DNA of 33,412 nt from an uncultured Geobacteraceae bacterium (GTDB taxonomy: Bacteria; Desulfobacterota; Desulfuromonadia; Geobacterales; Pseudopelobacteraceae), in NCBI GenBank assembly GCA_903958085.1, contig CAJBRY010000571.1, positions 1-33,412 of the forward strand. The letters run 5' to 3'. The number at the start of each line of letters is the position of its first letter. The first letter of the stretch is position 1. The translations under genes were made by a program, and so were the position numbers. The notes beneath the pieces are model-generated. The model saw only the letters and a program-made list of their open reading frames with translations. It was not told where the DNA came from and did not search any database. Below are positions 17,842 to 26,050 of this stretch, piece by piece.

Positions 17842-18492
17842 ATGAACATATTACTTGTAGACGACCATAAACTGTTTGCCAGCGGAGTAAAAAACCTGTT
17901 GGAAGCCGGTGGCATTCGCGTTGCGGGAATGGCGCGGAACGGCCACGAGGCGCTGGAGGCAGCGCGCCGCCTGAAACCGGACATTATCCTGATGGACATC
18001 AACATGCCCGGCTGTGACGGCTTGACCGCCACCCGCCAGATCAAAGCCGAATTTCCCAAAATCAAAATCGTCATGCTGACGGTAAGCGCCGACGATGAAT
18101 CACTCTTTGAAGCGATGCGCAACGGCGCATCCGGTTTTCTGCTGAAAAACCTGGATGCGGATGAATTCTTTGCCTGTCTGGAGCAGCTTGCACTGGGGGA
18201 GACGGTCTATTCGCCGGGGCTGGCGGAGCGGATGTTAAAAGAGTTCATGCGCGGCAGCGGCACAGCCGAAACTCACAAGCAAGCGATCAACCCGCTGACC
18301 CCGCGCCAGGAAGAGGTGCTGGCATGTGTCGCGCGCGGCCTGACGTATAAACAGGTGGCCGCACAACTCGCCATCAGTGAAACCACCGTTAAATTCCACA
18401 TGAACGAAATCCTCGAACGCCTGCAGTTGGACAACCGCGCCCAGGCTATCGCCTACATCAGCGGAGACAGAACCGGCAAACGGCTGCTTTAA
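17842..18492 (+). CDS. NarL/FixJ-family response regulator (REC plus LuxR HTH)
   Basis: MNILLVDDHKLFASGVKNLL; DIILMDINMPGCDG; LTPRQEEVLACVARGLTYKQVAAQLAISETTVKFHMNEILERL. ATG 17842 preferred (RBS TAAGGA) over track start 17833. Confidence 0.95.
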   Translation: MNILLVDDHKLFASGVKNLLEAGGIRVAGMARNGHEALEAARRLKPDIILMDINMPGCDGLTATRQIKAEFPKIKIVMLTVSADDESLFEAMRNGASGFLLKNLDADEFFACLEQLALGETVYSPGLAERMLKEFMRGSGTAETHKQAINPLTPRQEEVLACVARGLTYKQVAAQLAISETTVKFHMNEILERLQLDNRAQAIAYISGDRTGKRLL

Positions 18493-18586
18493 ATCTGTAG
18501 TCTTGTTGTCATTAGCAAGTTTCAAATTTTTCTTTCCTCCCATTTCTTACAAGATGGCAAATTATCCTGGAAACGGCAGTTCGAAT

Positions 18587-18715
18587 AACACAGAGCAACG
18601 GAGCAACAGAGAAATCAAGATCTTATATTAGAAACATCATTCACCAAAAAGGTGAGTTTCAAGAAGTCTTTTACGAGAATTTTCTCTTTAGTTTTTACTC
18701 CGTTGCTCCGTGTTT
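18587..18715. repeat. Inverted pair of a CACRGAGCAACGGAG intergenic motif
   Basis: AACACAGAGCAACGGAGCAACAGAGAAAT at 18587-18615 and the inverted AACACGGAGCAACGGAGTAAAAAC...AGAGAAAA at 18681-18715, flanking a small TCACC-AAAAA-GGTGA hairpin at 18641-18655. Confidence 0.75.
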
Positions 18716-18848
18716 CAAATGCTTTTTTTAGACATAACGATATTTATGGCGATATGACCTTGCGTATCGCCACAGTCGTCCTCCCTCCGAAAAATCACCC
18801 CTGTAAAAAAAATCAAATTTTATAATCAAATAAATATAGATAGTTATC

Positions 18849-18910
18849 TGTGACCCTGTACTTTAGTACAGTACACAGACGCTTCACAACGTGCTACAGG
18901 GGTGGTCACA
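18849..18910 (+). promoter_or_regulatory. Structured 5' leader with mutually exclusive hairpins
   Basis: Long-range arms TGTGACCCTGTA (18849-18860) and TACAGGGGTGGTCACA (18895-18910); competing local hairpin CTGTAC-TTTA-GTACAG (18856-18871); ATG follows at 18958. Confidence 0.5.
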
Positions 18911-18957
18911 ACTATTTCACTCTCAAATTTATAGCCATAGATACAAGTGAGGACACT

Positions 18958-21900
18958 ATGAACAGGATTAAAAGTTTCAGCGGAATTTGTTATTTTCTGG
19001 CGGTGGTTGCACTACTTCTGCTTCCGGCAACCGGCTACAGCGCGGTGCGCTATGCTGTACCGGTTGCCGTCGGCACGGGTGATTGCCTTAGTTGGGACAA
19101 CGCCTGCACCCTGCAAAGCGCCCTGACCGGCGCTGTCAGTGGCGATGAATTGTGGGTGACGGCCGGGACGCATAAACCGACCACCGGCACTGACCGCCTC
19201 GCCACCTTCCAGCTCAAAGCCGGAGTGGCAATTTACGGCGGCTTTGCCGAATACGACAGCGATATGTCTGAACGCCGCTGGAAAACCAATGTCACCATCC
19301 TGAGCGGCGATATTGGCGTAGTTGGAAATAATGCCGATAACTCCTACCACGTGGTCACCGGCGCAACCGGCGCAATTCTGGATGGTGTGACAATCAGCGG
19401 CGGCAATGCCAATGGAACTAATCCGCACTACAACGGTGGTGGGATGTATAACCTCAACGCAAGTCCGACTCTGACTAATGTCATCTTCAACGGAAATATG
19501 GCTGCTTTAGGTGGCGGGATGCACAATATTGGCAGCAACCCTACGCTGACCAACGTCACCTTTAGTGGCAACATTGCAACCGGCGAAGGTGGCGGGATGT
19601 ACAATATTACCGGCAGCCCGACTCTAGCCAACGTCACTTTTAGTAACAATACAGCACATTATGGCGGCGGAATGAGTATCCATGGTACCAGCAATCCTAC
19701 GCTGACCAACGTCACCTTTAGCGGAAATACGTCAACCAGTGATGGCGGGGGGATGTTCTATGTCGGCTTATCCAGCATGACTCTGACAAACGTCATCTTC
19801 AGCGGAAATACGGCAGCCCTTGATGGCGGCGGGATGTACAACAACGCAAACGGGACGACCCTGACAAACGTCACCTTCAGCGGCAATTCAGCAATTCGCA
19901 ATGGCGGCGGGATGAATATCAAGAACAGCATCCTTACCCTGACCAATGTCACTTTCAGCGGCAACACGGCTGCTGCCGGTGGCGGGGTGTACAACGTCAA
20001 CAACGGCGCGACCCTCAAAATCCGCAATAGCATCCTGTGGGGCAATAGCGGTGGCGAAATCATTAACAGTTCAATAACAGCTAACGTCAGCTACAGCGAC
20101 ATTCAGGGTGGCTATGTTGGCCCCGGAAATATCAACGCCGACCCGTTGTTTGTGAACTCTGCCGCCGGTGATTTGCATCTGCGGGCCAATTCACCGGTCA
20201 TCAATAAAGGCAGCAACAGCGTGGCAACGCCAGCCTTGCCCGCCACCGATCTGGATGGCAGTCCGCGTATTGTTTACACCACGGTTGATATGGGGGCTTA
20301 CGAGTATGTAAATGTGCGCTATGTGAAAAGTGACGCCACCACCGGCGCCAACAACGGCGCATCCTGGGCAGATGCCTACACCGACCTGCAGAGCGCCCTG
20401 GCTGCTGCAGTAAGCGGTGACGTGATCTGGGTGGCTGCCGGAACCTACAAACCTACCACCGGCACCGATCGCACCATCTCCTTTCAGCTCAAAACCGGCG
20501 TGGCAATCTATGGCGGCTTTGCCGGGGCCGAAACCGCCCGCGCCGACCGCAACTGGACAACCAACATCACCACCCTGAGCGGTGATATCGGTGCAGTGGG
20601 TGATAGTGCCGATAACTCCTATCACGTTGTATCTGCCGGTGACACTACAGACAGTTCCGCCCTGCTCGACGGTTTTACCATTACCGCTGGAAATGCAAAT
20701 CTTGAAGAGGGTGGCTATGGTGGCGGGATTTACATTGATGCTTATGGCAATTCGACCCTGACAAACCTCATCTTCAGCGGCAATTCGGCTGGCAGTGGCG
20801 GTGGGATGTATATACAATCTCGTTACTCCTGGGACGAGCCAATTACCTTAACCAATGTCACCTTCAGTAACAATGTGGCGATCGGGAGCGGAGCCGGGTT
20901 ATTAGTTGATAATGCTTTGGTGACGCTTACCAATGCCACTTTTAACAATAATATGGTGGTCGGTGGTGATTTCGTCACCTTTGGCGGTGGGATACGATCT
21001 AGTGATTGTGACATGAAGCTGACCAATGTTACCTTCAGCGGCAATTCGGCGCCCAATGCAGGCGGTGGGATATTCAGCGAATATGATCGCCTGGAGCTGA
21101 CCAATGTTACCTTCAGCAACAACTCAGTAACCGATACAACTAACGGCGCCGGCGGTGGTATGTATACTGGCGTAGACATCATAAAGCTGACAAACGTCAG
21201 CTTCAGCGGCAATTCGGCTGCCGGTAGCGCTGCAGATAGTGGCGGTGGTGGTATGTATAATGCACTTAGCGAAATAACGGTCAACAACAGCATCTTCTGG
21301 GGTAATAGCGCCCCCAACGCGCCTGGCACGGAGCAGTTCTTTGTCTCCACTGATTCAACGAATCCTGTTACCATCAACGACAGCATCCTGCCGAACGGTT
21401 GTCCCGACAGAGCCAGCTGTACAAACATCCTGACCACTAATCCCAACCTCGGCGCTTTAGGCAGCTATGGCGGTTTCACCCAGACCATTCCGTTGCTCCC
21501 CGGCTCACCGGCCATTAACGCCGGTAATGCAACGAACTGCCCGGCCACCGACCAGCGCGGCCTGGCACGGGTAGGCGCCTGCGACATCGGCGCGTTTGAA
21601 TCGCAAGGCTTCATCCTTGCCAAAACCGGCGGCGATAACCAAAGCGCTGTCAGCGGCATGACATTTACCAATCCACTTGATCTGACCGTGACGGCCAACA
21701 ATGCTGTCGAGCCGGTTAATGGCGGCACAGTCACCTTCACCGCACCGGCAACAGGCGCCAGCACCAACCCGGCAACAAACAGCAGCGTCATAGCTGGCGG
21801 CGCAGTTTCCAAGAGTGTCACCGCCAACGCCACAGCCGGTGGACCGTACAGTGTTATTGCTAGCGCGACAGGGGCTGCAAACCAGACCTTCAGCCTGACC

Positions 21901-24900
21901 AACAGCAACAGCGTCACCTATTCCGTCACCTACAACGCCAACGGCGCGACCTCCGGTACACCACCCACCGACAGCAACGACTACCTGAGCGACGCCACAG
22001 TCACCGTGCTCGGCAACACCGGCGATCCAATCCTCACCAAAACCGGCTATATCTTCAGCGGTTGGAACACTGCTTCCAACGGCAGTGGCACAACATATTC
22101 GGCAGCCAGCACATTTTCAATCAATTCAAGCACCACCCTATATGCCAAGTGGGTTAATGTAGTTGCTTACGTCAAGCCCACCGCAACCGGCACAGGCGAC
22201 TGCAGCAGCTGGACAAACGCCTGTACCACCCTGCAGACCGCGCTGACCAACTCCGTAGCCGGGCAGGAAATCTGGGTTGCCAAAGGGACTTACAAACCGA
22301 CCACCAGTGCTGATCTAACCATATCCTTCAATCTCAAAACCGGCGTTTCCCTATACGGCGGCTTTGCCGGAACTGAAACTGCCCGCGATCAGCGCGACAG
22401 CGCCGCAAACGTCACCACCCTGAGCGGCGACCTGAACGAAAATGACAACAGCAACATAGCAAACAATGAACCGACCCGTTCAGACAACTCCTACCATGTG
22501 ATATATGCCAGTAATGTAACCGGCAGTACCCTTGACGGCTTCACTATCAGCGGCGGAAATGCCAATGGTAGTAATAATCCTGTTGATCCTAAAGGCGATG
22601 GTGGAGGTATGTACATTGCCGGTGGTACCCCGACAGTAAGCAACTGCACCTTCAGTAACAATTCAGCTATTGATGCAGGTGGTGGGGTTCTTGCTGCAAG
22701 TGGCAACCTGTTATTGGACCGAGTCACCTTTGCGAATAATAAATCATTCATTGGCGGTGGAATGAACAGTGATGCCACTACAACCCTGACCAACTGCACT
22801 TTCATTAACAATACGGCTAATAATAATTCAGGCGGCGGGATGGCTAATTGGGCTACCACGACCCTGATCAATTGCACCTTTAGCGGCAATTCGGCTGGAA
22901 TGTACGGCGGTGGGATGCTTAACGGCTTCTCTGGCGTTGCGAATCTTGCCAACTGCACTTTTAGTGGCAATTCGGCTCCTACTGGTGGCAGTGGAATGAC
23001 CAACTGGGGGCACGCTACGCTGGCCAGCTCTATCTTTTGGGGCAATGGCGCCTCGGAGATTCTTAACCAAAATGGCATTATTGCAGCATCAAACAACATC
23101 GTAAAAGGTGGCGGTTCCTACGGAATCAACTCTGACCCCAAGCTAGGCACACTCGGCAACTACGGTGGCACTACCCAGACCATCCCGCTCCTCGCCGGTT
23201 CATCAGCAATCGACGCCACAAACAGTGACTGTCCTGCCACTGACCAGCGGGGCGTCCTCCGACCGCAGGGGAGCAAATGCGACATCGGCGCCTACGAAGT
23301 AGCTACCCCCACAGTTACCACTAACGCCGCATCAGGCATCACCCAGACCGGCGCCACCCTTAACGGCACAGTCAACGCCAACGGCCTCTCGACAACCACA
23401 ACCTTTGAATATGGCTTGACAGATACCTACGGCACCTCCATGGACGCAACCCAAAGCCCTGTCACAGGAACATCAGCAACCTCCGTCAGCAACGCAATCA
23501 CCGGCCTAACCTGCGGCACAATATACCACTACCGCGCAACAGGGGCTAATATTGACGGCACAACTTACGGCAGCGACACTACCTTCTCCACCACCCCCTG
23601 CATCCCGGTCGCTCCAACCACTCCGGTAGCCACACACATATCCACCACCCGGATTGACCTAACCTGGACCGACAACAGCAACAACGAAAGCGGCTTTAAA
23701 ATCTACCGCAACGGCACCCTCATAAACACAACCGCCGCCGATGCCACATCATACAGCGACACCGGCCTCACCACCGGCACGGCATACAACTACACAATCA
23801 AAGCAACCAACGCAGGAGGGGACTCCACAGGCGTCACAGCAAGCGCCACCACCCTAAAACTCCCTGCCTTCACCAGCGCAACCTTCAAAAACTTCACCTT
23901 CAACACCCCCGGCAGCTTCACCGTAACCGCCACCGGCATACCTGCACCAACCTTCAGCAAAACAGGCACACTCCCTGCCGGCATCACCCTTAACAGCAAC
24001 GGAACACTCAGCGGCACACCAACCCAGGTCGGCACCTTCCCGCTCACCATAACAGCAACCAACAGCGCAGGAGCAACCAACCAGAACTTCTCGCTCACCG
24101 TAAGCAAAGGAGCAGCAACAGTAACCATAACTCCCGAAACACTCTCGGCTGTATATAACGGATCACCCAAAACAGTAACAGCCACCACCTCACCAACAGG
24201 CTTAACTGTAACCTTCACCTACAACGGCTCCGGCACAGCACCAACCAACCCCGGCATATACGCCGTAATAGCAACAATAAATGACTCAAACTACACAGGC
24301 AGCACAACCGGAACACTCCAGATCATCGACACCACCGGACCTAATCTCACCGTATCGACACTAGCCAACGGATCTGTGACCAACAACCCGACCCTCAACA
24401 TAACCGGAACCGCAAGTGACACTCAAAGCGGCATCGCCCTGGTCACCCTCAGCGGCACACCACTCGACCTCAGAAACGAAACCGGAAACTACACCTTCTC
24501 AACCGCCATAACCCTCACAGAAGGAGCAAACAACATAACAGTAACTGCAACCAACAACTCCTCCGTATCCACCACAGACAGCAGAACCGTATACCTTGAC
24601 CTCACCGCACCCACTATAGCAGTAGACCAACCAACCGATGCCAGCCTCACCGGCAAAACATACAGCGACATAAGCGGAACAATTGACGACCCGACCGCAA
24701 CAGTAACTGCCATAGTAAACAGCGGTTCACCCGCAATCGCCAACATAACCGGAACCACCTTCGGCGTAACAGTCAACCTCATCCCCGGACTCAACACCAT
24801 AGACATAACTGCCGCAGACCAGAACGGCAACAGCAGCAGCGTAAAACGGACCATATTCTCCGACAGCACCGCACCAAACCTCTCTGTCACCACACCGTCA

Positions 24901-25359
24901 CAAGACATAACCACCATAGAAACCGGCATCACCATCAACGGCACCGTAACAGACACACTAACAGCAGTAACAATCAGCATAAAAGTGGACGACCAGACCT
25001 TTGAACCAACTTTAGCCGAAAACGGCAACTTCAGTCAGCCCATTACCCTCTCTACTGACAAAACATACAACATAATAGTAACAGCCACCGATCAGGCTGG
25101 AAACAAAGCCGCCGTACAACGCAACATCATCAAAAAAACTCTCCCCTCGGGCGACATAAACGGAGACGGCGTTGTTGATATTGCTGATGCGTTAAAGGCA
25201 TTGAGGATTGCCGTTGGGCTGGAAACCGCCACAGAGTCTGATTATGTCAACGGTGATGTTGCGCCGCTCGTAAATGGCAAACCAGCGCCTGACGGAGTCA
25301 TAGACATCGCCGATGCCACGGTTATTTTGATGAAAACAGTTGGATTGAGGAATTGGTAA
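18958..25359 (+). CDS. Giant modular surface protein: signal peptide, three right-handed beta-helix modules, InlB-type repeat, Fn3 and Ig-like/MBG-like domains, C-terminal dockerin-like module
   Basis: MNRIKSFSGICYFLAVVALLLLPATGYSA signal; three copies of the helix head (Q(S/T)AL...W(V)AAGTYKPTTGTD...GGFAG...LSGD...DNSYHV); YSVTYNANGATSG...YAKW; TGATLNGTVNANG Fn3; terminal GDINGDGVVDIADALKALRIAVGL...PDGVIDIADATVILMKTVGLRNW. Track start 18850 is a GTG inside a hairpin. Confidence 0.92.
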   Translation: MNRIKSFSGICYFLAVVALLLLPATGYSAVRYAVPVAVGTGDCLSWDNACTLQSALTGAVSGDELWVTAGTHKPTTGTDRLATFQLKAGVAIYGGFAEYDSDMSERRWKTNVTILSGDIGVVGNNADNSYHVVTGATGAILDGVTISGGNANGTNPHYNGGGMYNLNASPTLTNVIFNGNMAALGGGMHNIGSNPTLTNVTFSGNIATGEGGGMYNITGSPTLANVTFSNNTAHYGGGMSIHGTSNPTLTNVTFSGNTSTSDGGGMFYVGLSSMTLTNVIFSGNTAALDGGGMYNNANGTTLTNVTFSGNSAIRNGGGMNIKNSILTLTNVTFSGNTAAAGGGVYNVNNGATLKIRNSILWGNSGGEIINSSITANVSYSDIQGGYVGPGNINADPLFVNSAAGDLHLRANSPVINKGSNSVATPALPATDLDGSPRIVYTTVDMGAYEYVNVRYVKSDATTGANNGASWADAYTDLQSALAAAVSGDVIWVAAGTYKPTTGTDRTISFQLKTGVAIYGGFAGAETARADRNWTTNITTLSGDIGAVGDSADNSYHVVSAGDTTDSSALLDGFTITAGNANLEEGGYGGGIYIDAYGNSTLTNLIFSGNSAGSGGGMYIQSRYSWDEPITLTNVTFSNNVAIGSGAGLLVDNALVTLTNATFNNNMVVGGDFVTFGGGIRSSDCDMKLTNVTFSGNSAPNAGGGIFSEYDRLELTNVTFSNNSVTDTTNGAGGGMYTGVDIIKLTNVSFSGNSAAGSAADSGGGGMYNALSEITVNNSIFWGNSAPNAPGTEQFFVSTDSTNPVTINDSILPNGCPDRASCTNILTTNPNLGALGSYGGFTQTIPLLPGSPAINAGNATNCPATDQRGLARVGACDIGAFESQGFILAKTGGDNQSAVSGMTFTNPLDLTVTANNAVEPVNGGTVTFTAPATGASTNPATNSSVIAGGAVSKSVTANATAGGPYSVIASATGAANQTFSLTNSNSVTYSVTYNANGATSGTPPTDSNDYLSDATVTVLGNTGDPILTKTGYIFSGWNTASNGSGTTYSAASTFSINSSTTLYAKWVNVVAYVKPTATGTGDCSSWTNACTTLQTALTNSVAGQEIWVAKGTYKPTTSADLTISFNLKTGVSLYGGFAGTETARDQRDSAANVTTLSGDLNENDNSNIANNEPTRSDNSYHVIYASNVTGSTLDGFTISGGNANGSNNPVDPKGDGGGMYIAGGTPTVSNCTFSNNSAIDAGGGVLAASGNLLLDRVTFANNKSFIGGGMNSDATTTLTNCTFINNTANNNSGGGMANWATTTLINCTFSGNSAGMYGGGMLNGFSGVANLANCTFSGNSAPTGGSGMTNWGHATLASSIFWGNGASEILNQNGIIAASNNIVKGGGSYGINSDPKLGTLGNYGGTTQTIPLLAGSSAIDATNSDCPATDQRGVLRPQGSKCDIGAYEVATPTVTTNAASGITQTGATLNGTVNANGLSTTTTFEYGLTDTYGTSMDATQSPVTGTSATSVSNAITGLTCGTIYHYRATGANIDGTTYGSDTTFSTTPCIPVAPTTPVATHISTTRIDLTWTDNSNNESGFKIYRNGTLINTTAADATSYSDTGLTTGTAYNYTIKATNAGGDSTGVTASATTLKLPAFTSATFKNFTFNTPGSFTVTATGIPAPTFSKTGTLPAGITLNSNGTLSGTPTQVGTFPLTITATNSAGATNQNFSLTVSKGAATVTITPETLSAVYNGSPKTVTATTSPTGLTVTFTYNGSGTAPTNPGIYAVIATINDSNYTGSTTGTLQIIDTTGPNLTVSTLANGSVTNNPTLNITGTASDTQSGIALVTLSGTPLDLRNETGNYTFSTAITLTEGANNITVTATNNSSVSTTDSRTVYLDLTAPTIAVDQPTDASLTGKTYSDISGTIDDPTATVTAIVNSGSPAIANITGTTFGVTVNLIPGLNTIDITAADQNGNSSSVKRTIFSDSTAPNLSVTTPSQDITTIETGITINGTVTDTLTAVTISIKVDDQTFEPTLAENGNFSQPITLSTDKTYNIIVTATDQAGNKAAVQRNIIKKTLPSGDINGDGVVDIADALKALRIAVGLETATESDYVNGDVAPLVNGKPAPDGVIDIADATVILMKTVGLRNW
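25150..25356 (+). other. Dockerin type I-like module (two F-hand-like Ca-binding repeats) at the C-terminus of the giant protein
   Basis: GDINGDGVVDIADALKALRIAVGLETATESDYVNGDVAPLVNGKPAPDGVIDIADATVILMKTVGLRNW. Confidence 0.8.
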
Positions 25360-25402
25360 GGAAGCCTTACATAACAACATCAGGTAACAACATGAACAAA
25401 CT

Positions 25403-25463
25403 CCGTTCGCCCTGAGCTTGTCGAAGGGCTCACTTCATGGTTCGACAAGCTCACCACGAACGG
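25403..25463. repeat. REP-like imperfect palindrome
   Basis: CCGTTCGccctGAGCTTGTCGAAgggctcacttcatggTTCGACAAGCTCaccaCGAACGG: long inverted arms, resembles a widespread bacterial intergenic palindrome. Confidence 0.85.
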
Positions 25464-25518
25464 ATAATTGCTTAACTTATTTTGTAATGCATCCTAACAA
25501 CAAAAAACGGAGGAATTC

Positions 25519-25992
25519 ATGAACATCATAAAATACATTCTCACAATTGCATCACTTTTGCTCCTTACCGCCTGCGGCGGTGGAAGCGACAGCACCGGAA
25601 CAGGAATAACAGCCGCTGCAACCACCATGAAACTGACCGTAGCCATAAACGGCAGTAACGCCTCTTCAGTCAAAGGGATTCAGGCGACTATAACTGTACC
25701 TGACGGTGTCTCCATAAAAGCTGATGCAGAAGGCAAAATAACAGAAGGTGTAATAACAGGATCAGCAACCGCACCGACCGGTAATATTGATGGTAAATAC
25801 ACAGCGATAGATAAGAAGGTAACACTCGGCTTCACAACCGATGGAACTATAACAGAAGGTGACCTTGCGACAATGACGATAGACTTCACAACAGCCACTG
25901 CACCTGCAGCTACAGCGTTCACTATAACAAGCAGCAAACTGGTGGATGCGGATGGGAATGCGGTGAGCGGGGTGTCTCTTGCGTTGAGGTAG
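25519..25992 (+). CDS. Small lipoprotein with cohesin-like fold prediction
   Basis: Signal MNIIKYILTIASLLLLTACGGG (lipobox LTAC); body KLTVAINGSNASSVKGIQATITVPDGVSI...ITEGDLATMTIDFTTATAPAATAFTITSSKLVDADGNAVSGVSLAL matches the general cohesin pattern; RBS CGGAGGAATTC. Confidence 0.75.
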   Translation: MNIIKYILTIASLLLLTACGGGSDSTGTGITAAATTMKLTVAINGSNASSVKGIQATITVPDGVSIKADAEGKITEGVITGSATAPTGNIDGKYTAIDKKVTLGFTTDGTITEGDLATMTIDFTTATAPAATAFTITSSKLVDADGNAVSGVSLALR

Positions 25993-26002
25993 GGTTTGTA
26001 AA

Positions 26003-26050
26003 GCGGTAGTGGAAGACGAATCGCCTTCCACTACCGCGAAAGCATCTTTT
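26003..26050 (+). terminator. Intrinsic terminator between convergent genes
   Basis: GCGGTAGTGGAAG-ACGAATCG-CTTCCACTACCGC perfect stem at 26003-26037, then GAAAGCATCTTTTTT. Confidence 0.85.

Noticed and set aside
18720-18957. GEMM/cyclic-dinucleotide riboswitch before the giant gene
   Set aside because: The expected conserved core (e.g. GACGCAAAGCC with GCAAACC) was not found; only generic competing hairpins are claimed.
18850-18957. Track start GTG 18850 for the giant protein
   Set aside because: The added 36 aa precede a typical signal peptide and overlap a predicted hairpin; ATG 18958 is the better start.
19440-20000. CRISPR-like regular short repeats
   Set aside because: The ~70-bp spaced repeats encode beta-helix rungs in frame (LTNVTFSGN...GGGMYN) and are degenerate; no cas genes nearby.
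19012-25028. Long minus-strand ORFs opposite the giant gene (e.g. 20191-20817, 20823-21446, 22491-23099, 23790-24218, 24489-25028)
   Set aside because: Antisense shadows of a repetitive, stop-poor coding sequence; the plus strand gives recognisable domains and a signal peptide, the antisense products do not.
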